A stretch of 8,406 nt of DNA. Origin: Rubrobacter sp. GTDB lineage: Bacteria > Actinomycetota > Rubrobacteria > Rubrobacterales > Rubrobacteraceae. Positions 1-5,803 of the stretch are shown one piece after another (the first letter of the stretch is position 1; each line of letters opens with the position of its first letter). The stretch spans positions 1-8,406 of the forward strand of contig JADDPV010000090.1 in assembly GCA_016781705.1 (NCBI GenBank), written 5' to 3'. Under the pieces are notes generated by a model. It did not search any database, was not told the origin of the DNA, and saw nothing but the letters and a program-made list of their open reading frames with translations. The translations under genes were made by a program, and so were the position numbers.

Positions 1-105
1 GTTGGAGACGAAGACCTGGACCGCCTCCAGCCCCTGCTCGCGCGCCAGGTCGAGCGTCTTCTTCAGCCCACCCGAAGTCGGCAGGTGCCTCCCCACCCTG
101 CTCAT
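1..105 (-). CDS. nfo: Endonuclease IV-like AP endonuclease, N-terminal fragment (partial)
   Basis: The minus strand stays open from about base 132 to the left edge, and the last 35 codons read MSRVGRHLPTSGGL followed by a helix-like stretch and VQVFVSN. This matches the first strand, loop and helix of the endonuclease IV TIM barrel, which typically starts M-x-x-[IV]-G-x-H-x-x-x-x-G-G-L and continues to an AxQxFxxN strand. The family cuts DNA 5' of abasic sites in base-excision repair using three zinc ions; the zinc ligands lie outside the window. In-frame ATGs exist at 105, 120 and 132. I chose 105 because it puts the Gly-x-His motif at the usual distance from the start, but no start has a strong ribosome binding site. 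Another sugar phosphate isomerase/epimerase-like TIM barrel is possible. The gene diverges from the FlgT-domain gene. Confidence 0.66.
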   Translation of the reverse strand, partial: MSRVGRHLPTSGGLKKTLDLAREQGLEAVQVFVSN

Positions 106-139
106 CCGTCCCGACGCCATGCGGCTCGCCATGCCGCCG

Positions 140-145
140 ATTCTA
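140..145 (-). promoter_or_regulatory. Possible -10 element for the endonuclease IV-like gene
   Basis: On the minus strand TAGAAT lies eight bases upstream of the ATG at 132. If it is used, transcription would start at about 133, giving either a leaderless message from the ATG at 132 or a short leader of about 28 bases to the ATG at 105. No good -35 box is visible, so this is a weak call. Confidence 0.25.
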
Positions 146-166
146 GCGGCTGCGCGTAGCGAGCGC

Positions 167-194
167 GTGACCCTTCAGCGACGCGGGATATAAT
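167..194 (+). promoter_or_regulatory. Sigma-70-type promoter for the FlgT-domain gene
   Basis: A perfect TATAAT -10 hexamer lies at 189-194. A GTGACC hexamer (4 of 6 matches to TTGACA) lies at 167-172, with a 16-base spacer. Transcription would start near 201-202, giving a leader of about 28 bases that contains AAGGAG (215-220), nine bases before the GTG start at 230. This is the clearest promoter in the window. Confidence 0.65.
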
Positions 195-229
195 CAGCTG
201 GAATTTTCGGCGAAAAGGAGCGATACACC

Positions 230-697
230 GTGGCACTCGAGGGCAAGGTGGCGAAGATACTGGGCAGAGGCGAGATCGTCATAAACCGCGGGCGCCAGAA
301 CGGCGTGCGCCAGGGGATGCTCTTCGAGATCTTCGCCCCCGACGGCGAGGAGGTCTGGGACCCGGATACCGGCGAGACTTTAGGCACCGTCGAGAGCGTG
401 AAGGCGAAGGCCGAGATCACCGAGGTCAAGGAGCGACTCGCCGTCGCCCGCCTCTCGGAAGCCGCCTCACCATCCGCCGCCGGCTTCGGCAACCTCGGTG
501 AGATGCAGGAGAATCTCCAGCGCATCTTCGGCCAGATGTTCGGTGACAACGTCGAGGTCCGCGGCTTCGGCATGAGCCCTCAAAGCAGCGACCGCGACGA
601 AGGGGGGCCCGACCTCGAGGGCCTGTTCGGCGGCCCGCTGGAGGACGTCACCAAGGTCCAGGTCGGCGACGCCGTCCGCGAGATGAAGCGCCGCTGA
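230..697 (+). CDS. FlgT C-terminal-domain-like small protein
   Basis: This encodes 155 residues from a GTG with a good AAGGAG ribosome binding site. Residues 4-76 read as a small beta barrel: GKVAKILGRGEIVINRG, then GVRQGMLFEIF, a DPDTGETLG turn at 45-52, and an EITEVKERLAVARL strand pair. This resembles the FlgT C-terminal domain, also found in some CsgG/LPP-type envelope proteins. The last strand of such a domain (KVQVGDAVREM, 142-152) comes only after about 60 extra residues. Those residues (77-138) include a predicted amphipathic helix (EMQENLQRIFGQMF, 91-104) and a Gly/Asp/Ser-rich stretch. There is no signal peptide or membrane segment, so it looks cytoplasmic, unlike the periplasmic FlgT of Vibrio. 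No flagellar gene is nearby. It likely shares a transcript with the rhomboid gene. The protein is confidently real; its role is unknown. Confidence 0.82.
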   Translation: MALEGKVAKILGRGEIVINRGRQNGVRQGMLFEIFAPDGEEVWDPDTGETLGTVESVKAKAEITEVKERLAVARLSEAASPSAAGFGNLGEMQENLQRIFGQMFGDNVEVRGFGMSPQSSDRDEGGPDLEGLFGGPLEDVTKVQVGDAVREMKRR

Positions 698-728
698 GGG
701 CCGCGCCGCCAACGTTGCCGTCGGTAAG

Positions 729-1421
729 TTGCTGACGCGCCTGCCCGTAACCTTCGGTCTCATCGCCGCGTGCGTCCTGGTGTATCTCGGGGTCGCGGCG
801 GTGGGCGCATCGTCGGGGACGCCCGTAGCGGCTGGCCTCTTGAACCAGCCGGGGAACGTCCTGGTTCTGGGCGCCCTCGTCCCGGCGTTCGTGGCGGAGG
901 GCGAGGCATGGCGGCTCTTGACGAGCGCGTTCTTGCACGCGAGCTTCGCGCACCTGGCGCTGAACATGCTCTCGCTGTACTTCCTCGGCTCCTTCGCCGA
1001 GGTCTCCTTCGGGCGTGGACGTTTCCTAGCCCTCTACCTGGTGAGCGGTATCGCCGGCGGGCTCGCCTACCTGTACTTCGGCGCCTTCGAGAGCCCCGTG
1101 GTCGGGGCGTCGGGCGCCATCTTTGGCCTGTTGGGCGGCGTGTTCGGGTTCGCCATCCGGCGCGGCACGTTCTCGACCCGGGATCCGGTCATCCGTCAAC
1201 TGCTCATCCTCACCGCCTTGAACCTCTTCCTCGGCGCAACGATCCCCGGCGTCTCCAACACCGCCCACGTCGGCGGCCTCGTTGGCGGTCTGGTCTACGG
1301 CTTCCTCCTGGCGCCCACGGTCTACTCCCAAAAAAGGATCTCCGCGGCGACCCCTGCGGCCATCGCCTTCGGCCTCGAAGTCTTGCTCCTCGCCGCCTGG
1401 TACGCCTACCTCGGGGTGTGA
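729..1421 (+). CDS. Rhomboid family intramembrane serine protease
   Basis: This 230-residue polytopic membrane protein has the hallmarks of rhomboid proteases, which cleave transmembrane segments inside the bilayer. The catalytic serine is S128 in GASGAIFG (126-133) and the catalytic histidine is H180 in NTAHVGGLVGG. H75 and N79 in the FLHASFAHLALNM segment match the oxyanion-hole pair of the H-x3-N motif. Six membrane segments plus a C-terminal one are plausible, starting with the first at residues 6-24. The 31-base gap after the FlgT-domain gene has no terminator, so co-transcription is likely. I accept the TTG at 729 because it places the LPVTFGLIAACVL first segment as usual for the family. 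The ribosome binding site is weak (GGTAAG directly upstream). Natural substrates cannot be inferred here. Confidence 0.92.
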   Translation: MLTRLPVTFGLIAACVLVYLGVAAVGASSGTPVAAGLLNQPGNVLVLGALVPAFVAEGEAWRLLTSAFLHASFAHLALNMLSLYFLGSFAEVSFGRGRFLALYLVSGIAGGLAYLYFGAFESPVVGASGAIFGLLGGVFGFAIRRGTFSTRDPVIRQLLILTALNLFLGATIPGVSNTAHVGGLVGGLVYGFLLAPTVYSQKRISAATPAAIAFGLEVLLLAAWYAYLGV

Positions 1422-1444
1422 GGCTTTCGTGATCCGCTACTGCG

Positions 1445-1670
1445 TCACCTGGGGCATGCGGACATGATCCGGTCGTTCTCGTACTTGTTCAAGTGCGTCG
1501 CCGCGATCACCACGTCCAGATCACGGTCGCTCAGGTCGAACTCTTCCTGGAACTCCTCCACGTCCTCCAGGTCGGAGAGGATGTAAGGGATCTACGGGCT
1601 TCTCCGGGTCCTCGTACGCGGAGTATTCTCTACCATCCTCGGCGCCGCCCCAGAGACCACCCCACGTCAA
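1445..1670 (-). pseudogene. Possible frameshifted remnant of an acidic minus-strand gene
   Basis: On the minus strand, one frame from about 1670 to 1592 reads TWGGLWGGAEDGREYSAY and then EDPEKPVD. A second frame, preceded by a TAG at 1594-1592, reads IPYILSDLEDVEEFQEEF and continues DLDVVIAATHLNKYENDRI to a TGA at 1445. Each stretch is protein-like in composition, while the alternatives in the same DNA are Arg/Pro-rich. A one-base shift near 1590 would join them into a single acidic polypeptide of about 75 residues. No start codon with a ribosome binding site is visible; a TTG at 1670 is the nearest candidate. I do not recognise the family. It may be a dead gene tail, a sequencing frameshift, or chance. 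Confidence 0.35.
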
Positions 1671-1702
1671 TAGCCGCCAGCCCGGCCAAAAGGCGCGGCA
1701 GA

Positions 1703-1740
1703 GCAGAGGGACATCCCGAAAAAGGTCCCTCCTGTTCTGC
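1703..1740. repeat. Imperfect inverted repeat in the gap downstream of lgt
   Basis: AGGGAC (1707-1712) pairs with GTCCCT (1725-1730) around a 12-base loop. Outer arms GCAGA (1703-1707) and TCTGC (1736-1740) could extend the stem after an asymmetric internal loop. The minus-strand copy has TTTTT in the loop rather than after the stem, so it is not a classic intrinsic terminator. Confidence 0.3.
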
Positions 1741-1762
1741 GCTTGGGTTGCCCTCGAGTAAC

Positions 1763-1792
1763 GCCCGCGTGAAAGCGATCCTTAGCGCGGGC
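1763..1792 (-). terminator. Hairpin downstream of lgt, possible terminator
   Basis: GCCCGCG (1763-1769) and CGCGGGC (1786-1792) form a perfect 7-bp stem around a 16-base loop, starting about 60 bases after the lgt stop codon. There is no U-run after the stem on the minus strand (GTTACT follows). If it terminates, it would be of the GC-only kind often proposed for high-GC actinobacteria. Confidence 0.3.
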
Positions 1793-1852
1793 AGGCTAAC
1801 AGGGGAACCGAAACACTTTAGCGTACAGGAAATCTCTTTGCGGGTCGTGACT

Positions 1853-2689
1853 TCAGCTCGCTGAGGGGCCTGTGCCTTTGCCGCGCGGGGCGGAGTGTCT
1901 GAGGAACAGGATCAGGGCGAACGTCAGGGCGAGGACGGAGGCGACGAAGAGGTTGCCGCGGAAGTCCCCGATCAGGAACGCCGGGTCTATGCGCAGCGCC
2001 TCCACGAAGAAGCGCCCGACCGAGTAGAGGCTCACGTACATCAGCAAGACGTCCCCGTCCTTCAGGCGATCCGCGAAACGTCGCGCGATCCAGAGCAGTG
2101 CCAGGCAGACGAGCACGTCCCACACGGACTCGTAGAGGAACGTCGGGTGGAACGCCTCCGCGTCCACGAAGCCGGCCGGGCGGTTCTCCGGCGAGATCCT
2201 GATAGCCCACGGCAACTCCGAGGGCCGCCCGAAGAGCTCCTGGTTGAAGTAGTTGCCCCAGCGGCCTATGGCCTGCGCGAGGATCAGACCGGGTGCCACC
2301 GCGTCGGCGAATGCGAGTGGGCTTATCCTCCGCACGCGGGCGAAGACGAGCAGGCCGAGGAAGCCCCCGATCACGGCGCCGTAGATCCCCAACCCCCCGT
2401 TCCACACCGCGAAGACGTCGGGGAATGGGTCGGCCGCGTAGAGCTGGTAATCGGTCAGGACGTGGTAGACGCGCGCCCCGACGAAACCGGGCGGCAACAC
2501 GAAGAACAGCGCGTCGAGAGCGAGCGCCGGGTCGTAGCCCTTCCTCGCCAGCTCGCGCGTCGTGAGCCAGGTCGCGGCGACGATGCCGAGCGCGATGCAC
2601 AACCCGTAGTAGCGCAGGGCGAAAGGACCAGCCTCGAAGATGACCGGCGACGGCGGGCTCGGTAGCGTAAGGAGCAGCGGGTGCGGCAA
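1853..2689 (-). CDS. lgt: Prolipoprotein diacylglyceryl transferase
   Basis: Lgt transfers diacylglycerol from phosphatidylglycerol to the lipobox cysteine of prelipoproteins in the cytoplasmic membrane, the first step of lipoprotein maturation. The 278-residue length fits the family. The signature GRWGNYFNQE is at 142-151, including the conserved arginine R143. Other conserved blocks are RYYGLCIALG (26-35), VWNGGLGIYGAVIGG (95-109), HPTFLYE (181-187) and GRFFVEALR (225-233). Around seven hydrophobic segments are visible. Where E. coli Lgt has His in the SFHGG loop, this protein has Tyr103, a substitution type I also recall from Gram-positive homologues. Translation starts at a TTG with a strong AGGAGG eight bases upstream. 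The gene follows the PBP gene by 39 bases and is probably the last in its operon. The tail after 264 is short and basic. Confidence 0.95.
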   Translation of the reverse strand: MPHPLLLTLPSPPSPVIFEAGPFALRYYGLCIALGIVAATWLTTRELARKGYDPALALDALFFVLPPGFVGARVYHVLTDYQLYAADPFPDVFAVWNGGLGIYGAVIGGFLGLLVFARVRRISPLAFADAVAPGLILAQAIGRWGNYFNQELFGRPSELPWAIRISPENRPAGFVDAEAFHPTFLYESVWDVLVCLALLWIARRFADRLKDGDVLLMYVSLYSVGRFFVEALRIDPAFLIGDFRGNLFVASVLALTFALILFLRHSAPRGKGTGPSAS

Positions 2690-2697
2690 ATGAACTT

Positions 2698-2703
2698 CCT
2701 CCT
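2698..2703 (-). promoter_or_regulatory. Ribosome binding site that fixes the TTG start of lgt
   Basis: The minus strand reads AGGAGG here, a perfect anti-Shine-Dalgarno match, eight bases before the TTG at 2689. No ATG or GTG in the lgt frame lies at a comparable spacing. This makes the TTG start convincing. Confidence 0.8.
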
Positions 2704-2728
2704 CTGCGTTCTGCTACCCGACCGGCGC

Positions 2729-4993
2729 CTAGTAGGCCGCCGGCGGGTAGTAGCCGGGATCCACGTAGTAACTCGGGTCCGTATAGTAATCCGTCCCCCC
2801 TGCCGGGACAGCGGCCGGGTTCGAGGCCGGCACGGGGGGCTGGGGCGCAACAGGGGTGGGCCCGTCCTCCGGGTTGGCCGTCGGGCCCTCGGTGGGGGCA
2901 GACTCCTCCTCCGCCTCATCCGGTCCTTCGGTGCGGGTGGGGTCCTCCGGGGACTGCTCGACGCCGTAGTAGGCCTCGAGGATGTGGCGGGCGGCGGGCC
3001 CGGCGGTCTTCTCGCTGCCCTGCTCGAACGCGCCGCCGCCCTCGACCATCACCAGGACCACCAGCGGGCGTTCCTGGTTCTCCACCCAGCCGACGAACCA
3101 GTTCATCCAGTCCTTGCCCCACACCTCGCCTGTCCCCGACTTGCCAACGAACGGCAGCTTCGCGCCTTGAAAGATGCTTTCGGCGGTTCCGCCCTCGCCG
3201 GTGACCTTGCGCAAGCCCTCGATGGTGTTCTCTAGGTACCGCGGGTCCACGTCCACCTTCCCGGCGGGTTCAGGCGAGATCTTCTCTACCACTTCGCCGT
3301 TCTGGTCGCGGACCTCCAGCCCGACGTGCGGCGTGACGAGGGTCCCGCCGTTCTGGATGGCAGCGTAGCCGCGTACGAGTTGCACCGGGGTGACGAGCAA
3401 GTCGCCCTGACCAATGGACATGTTGACCCAGCGACCGACGGTCCAGAGCTTGTCGTCGGGGGTGGCGCCGACCTCCTCCTGCCACTCGCGGGTCGGGACG
3501 CGTCCGGCCGACTCGCCGGGGAGGTCCACCCCCGTAAGCGCGCCGAAGCCGAACCTTTCGTAGAACTTCGGGAGCCAGTTCTCGTCGCCGACGCGGTTCC
3601 AGATCCAATCCGCCACCTGGTAGAAGAACTTGTCGTTGGAGTCCATCAAAGCCTCGGCGTAGTTCTGCGTGCCGTGCGGCCCCAGGATACCGTACTCGGG
3701 GCTGTTCTCGCGCCAGCTCTGCCAGCAGCCGCCGATGGAGCCCGCCGGACGCCAGCACTCGCCCGTGTCGGTCACCGTAGTATTGGGGCTTATGGCGCCC
3801 TGCTGCAGGCCCGCCATTCCGGTGAAGACCTTGAAGGTCGAGGCCGGAGGGTAGGACCCGTAGATCGCGCGGTTGGCGAATGGGGCGCTGGCGTTCTCGG
3901 AACTCAGGTACCGGAATTGCTCTATCTCCTCCGCGCCCGTGACCCCGCCTACGAAGAGTTGCGGGTCGAAGGAGGGCCGGCTGGCCATCGCGACGATCTC
4001 ACCGTTCCTGGGGTCCATCGCGACGACCGCCCCGCCCGAGCCTTCGTACCCGTCCTCCTGGGTGCGCCGGATGGCGTCGTCGAGCTCCTGTTCGACCACC
4101 TTCTGCAGGTCCATGTCCACGGTGAGCTTGAGGTCCTGGCCCGGCTCGGGGTCCACTATGCGCGCGGGTTCGCCATACTCGGGGACGTCCTCGGGCCTAC
4201 CGTCGTAGCGTGTGCCATCGGCCATGCGCACCTCGACCTCGCGCCCGAGGGCATCCACGTTGTACTCCTTCTTGCCCGGCTCGCCGCGCAGGATCTCCTC
4301 GTAGGCGAGCTCCGCCCCGCTCTTGCCGACCACCGCGTCGTTCTGCAGGCCCTCGAAGATACCACCCGCGCTCAGCTCGGTTTCGTTGATCGCGCCGGTG
4401 TAGCCCAGGACGTGCGAGGCGAGATCGCCCTCCGGATAGTTGCGCACGTAGTCGTCGTTGACCACGAGGCCGGTGAACCTCTCGGTGCGCTCGCTGACGT
4501 ACATCACGTCCTCGCGCTCGGCGTTCTCCTTGACGAGCATCGGGCTGTACTGGTTGCCCGACTCCAGCGCCGCGTCGTAGCGCCCGAGCACCTCCTCCTT
4601 GTCGGCCTCCAATATTTCGGCCAACTCCGCGACCTTCTCGCGCTCGATGGCGTTGGGGACGACGGTAACGTTGAGGCCGGGGACGTTGTTCGCCAGGACC
4701 TCGCCGTCGCGGTCGTAGATCACGCCGCGCTGCGCGGGTATCTTCACCTCGCGCGTGTGCGTCGCCTGCGCCCAGGCGTTGTAGTCCTCACCGGTAAGCG
4801 CCTGCAGGTACCACAGCCTGAAGCCCAGGATGGCGAAGACCACCGCGACGACCATGGCCAGGGCGACCACGCGCACCTGCATCCTCGCCTTCGTGATGTT
4901 TGGCTCGGGCTCCTTCTTCTTACCGTTGCCCTTTTTGCCCGGGCGCCTGACGCGCCCGTACTCCTCGTTCCTCGCAGGTCTGGTCCGGAGCAC
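2729..4993 (-). CDS. mrdA: Class B penicillin-binding protein (PBP2/MrdA type transpeptidase)
   Basis: This 754-residue transpeptidase cross-links peptidoglycan. A basic cytoplasmic N-terminus (1-38) precedes one membrane anchor (about 39-60) and WYLQALTGEDY. The dimerization/pedestal domain contains the RGVIYDRDGEVLANN motif (89-103). The catalytic domain has the S-x-x-K serine in STFK (S385, K388), SND (452-454) in the S-x-N/D position as in PBP2 proteins, and KSG (618-620). C413 and C423 could form a disulfide in the outer domain. After the domain ends near 676 comes a tail of about 78 residues: Glu/Pro-rich to about 725, then three copies of YY-x-D-P-x/YYPP at 736-751. Most PBP2 proteins lack such a tail. 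The start is GTG with GGAGG ten bases upstream. It lies 57 bases after the sortase and 39 before lgt. No rodA is in the window. The elongasome role is inferred from the family. Confidence 0.93.
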   Translation of the reverse strand: MLRTRPARNEEYGRVRRPGKKGNGKKKEPEPNITKARMQVRVVALAMVVAVVFAILGFRLWYLQALTGEDYNAWAQATHTREVKIPAQRGVIYDRDGEVLANNVPGLNVTVVPNAIEREKVAELAEILEADKEEVLGRYDAALESGNQYSPMLVKENAEREDVMYVSERTERFTGLVVNDDYVRNYPEGDLASHVLGYTGAINETELSAGGIFEGLQNDAVVGKSGAELAYEEILRGEPGKKEYNVDALGREVEVRMADGTRYDGRPEDVPEYGEPARIVDPEPGQDLKLTVDMDLQKVVEQELDDAIRRTQEDGYEGSGGAVVAMDPRNGEIVAMASRPSFDPQLFVGGVTGAEEIEQFRYLSSENASAPFANRAIYGSYPPASTFKVFTGMAGLQQGAISPNTTVTDTGECWRPAGSIGGCWQSWRENSPEYGILGPHGTQNYAEALMDSNDKFFYQVADWIWNRVGDENWLPKFYERFGFGALTGVDLPGESAGRVPTREWQEEVGATPDDKLWTVGRWVNMSIGQGDLLVTPVQLVRGYAAIQNGGTLVTPHVGLEVRDQNGEVVEKISPEPAGKVDVDPRYLENTIEGLRKVTGEGGTAESIFQGAKLPFVGKSGTGEVWGKDWMNWFVGWVENQERPLVVLVMVEGGGAFEQGSEKTAGPAARHILEAYYGVEQSPEDPTRTEGPDEAEEESAPTEGPTANPEDGPTPVAPQPPVPASNPAAVPAGGTDYYTDPSYYVDPGYYPPAAY

Positions 4994-5050
4994 CCCCCGT
5001 TTTCCTCCCCCTAGAAAGATTTCCTTGCGGCCGTCACCCCAGAAGCCCCA

Positions 5051-5668
5051 TCAGGCCACCTTCTCGGCCTGGACCACGAGGCGCTGGGAGTAGTCCGGCA
5101 GCGTGCAGGTCTGCAGCGTGAGCACGTCCTTGCCCGGGACGGGCTGGGTGACGGTGAGGTCCGTCGGGGCGACGACGAACTCCTTGAAGACCCGGTAAGT
5201 GTACTCCTCCCCGTCGGCGTCGGCGACCGTGATCTCGTCGCCGTTCTCCAAGGCGTCGAGGTCGTAGAAGGCGAGGAAGCTCTCCTCGCCCGGGAAACCC
5301 AGGCGGTGCCCCGCGATGTACACGTTCGCACCCCTCTCCCACGGGAAGCCGGTCCCCTTGAGGTGTATACCCAGGTTCTTTCGCAGCTGCTCCTCGTCCG
5401 CGCCGTCGGCGTCCGGCACCGACGCGTCGGTGACGTCCATCTTCGGGATGGAGACGACCAGCGTCTTGTCTTCGGGGCCGGTCTTCTGCTGTCCCTCGTC
5501 AGCGGGGCCGTTGCTCTCCTCCAGGACGGGCACGTTGAACCCGCCCCCCTCACCCGCGGCCCGGTCGCTCCCCACCCCGGAGAACAAGAACACCGACGCT
5601 ATCAGCGCCGCGCCCGCTCCCACCATGGCCAGGCTCACGAGGCTCAAGATCACGCTCTTCACGCGCAA
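5051..5668 (-). CDS. Sortase, probably class E-like transpeptidase
   Basis: Sortases cleave a C-terminal sorting signal on secreted proteins and join the protein to the cell wall precursor. The 205-residue protein has an N-terminal membrane anchor (about 4-30), a low-complexity linker (31-66) and a sortase beta barrel. The catalytic histidine is H121 in YIAGHRLG, the cysteine C188 in LTLQTCTLPDYSQRL, and the arginine R196. The TxTC-x-P-type active site and length suggest class E, a class known from actinobacteria and reported to prefer LAxTG signals; the class is inferred. The TTG at 5668 is preferred because GGAG lies eight bases upstream and the next GTG (5662) is too far away. Its leader carries repeats and a hairpin. 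It is first in a probable operon with the PBP and lgt. No protein with a sorting signal is encoded in the window. Confidence 0.92.
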   Translation of the reverse strand: MRVKSVILSLVSLAMVGAGAALIASVFLFSGVGSDRAAGEGGGFNVPVLEESNGPADEGQQKTGPEDKTLVVSIPKMDVTDASVPDADGADEEQLRKNLGIHLKGTGFPWERGANVYIAGHRLGFPGEESFLAFYDLDALENGDEITVADADGEEYTYRVFKEFVVAPTDLTVTQPVPGKDVLTLQTCTLPDYSQRLVVQAEKVA

Positions 5669-5693
5669 AGCACCCTCTCCGACGAAAATTACA

Positions 5694-5714
5694 GCCCGCG
5701 TACCACCCGCGGGC
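5694..5714 (-). terminator. Hairpin in the sortase leader, possible attenuator
   Basis: On the minus strand, GCCCGCG and CGCGGGC form a perfect 7-bp stem with a 7-base loop (5701-5707), followed by TGTAATTTT. It sits between the proposed promoter and the sortase ribosome binding site, so it could act as a weak terminator or attenuator of the sortase-PBP-lgt transcript. The U-rich stretch is interrupted, which lowers confidence that it terminates. Confidence 0.45.
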
Positions 5715-5731
5715 GATCACCCCCACCCAAA

Positions 5732-5756
5732 GATCGCAAGCGGGCCACGATCGCAA
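5732..5756 (-). repeat. Two TTGCGATC direct repeats in the sortase leader
   Basis: On the minus strand TTGCGATC occurs at 5756-5749 and again at 5739-5732, a 17-base period, directly downstream of the proposed -10 box. A third, inverted GATCGC lies just after them, next to the hairpin. The placement suits a repressor operator, but no cognate regulator is visible. Confidence 0.45.
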
Positions 5757-5759
5757 CCT

Positions 5760-5765
5760 ATTGTA
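5760..5765 (-). promoter_or_regulatory. -10 element for the sortase-PBP-lgt operon
   Basis: The minus strand reads TACAAT here within GGATACAATAGG. Transcription would begin near 5752, leaving a leader of about 84 bases before the sortase TTG. No convincing -35 hexamer lies 16-18 bases upstream. The same TACAATAG octamer recurs upstream of the CPBP protease gene (6989-6982). Confidence 0.4.
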
Positions 5766-5803
5766 TCCAAAAACCGACCGTCTACTAGCGCTGGCTGGCG
5801 GGG

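Larger units (their letters stand above)
1422..1852. other. Gene-poor interval between the rhomboid gene and lgt
   Basis: These roughly 430 bases separate the convergent rhomboid and lgt genes. A plus-strand frame from 1493 to 1864 is open, but its Arg/Pro/His-rich translation resembles no known protein. It has no ribosome binding site and overlaps lgt, so I do not call it. On the minus strand, about 1445-1670 looks like broken coding sequence. Two inverted repeats lie between 1703 and 1792. I see no transposase fragment, tRNA or recognisable riboswitch. Confidence 0.6.

Noticed and set aside
1493..1864. A 123-codon plus-strand open frame in the gap before lgt
   Set aside because: It has no ribosome binding site, an Arg/Pro/His-rich translation, and overlaps the lgt 3' end. 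The opposite strand over 1445-1670 is more protein-like.
1895..2665. A 256-codon plus-strand open frame, Glu/Arg-rich
   Set aside because: It is entirely antisense to lgt, whose motifs are unambiguous.
3326..5014. A 562-codon open frame on the plus strand
   Set aside because: It lies opposite the PBP gene and gives a Val/Arg/His-rich translation with no recognisable motif, as expected for the complement of a GC-rich gene.
2729..5668. Sorting signals in the PBP (LQALTGED, GALTGVD)
   Set aside because: These resemble the A-L-T-G part of a sortase motif but lie inside folded domains, with no following hydrophobic segment and basic tail.
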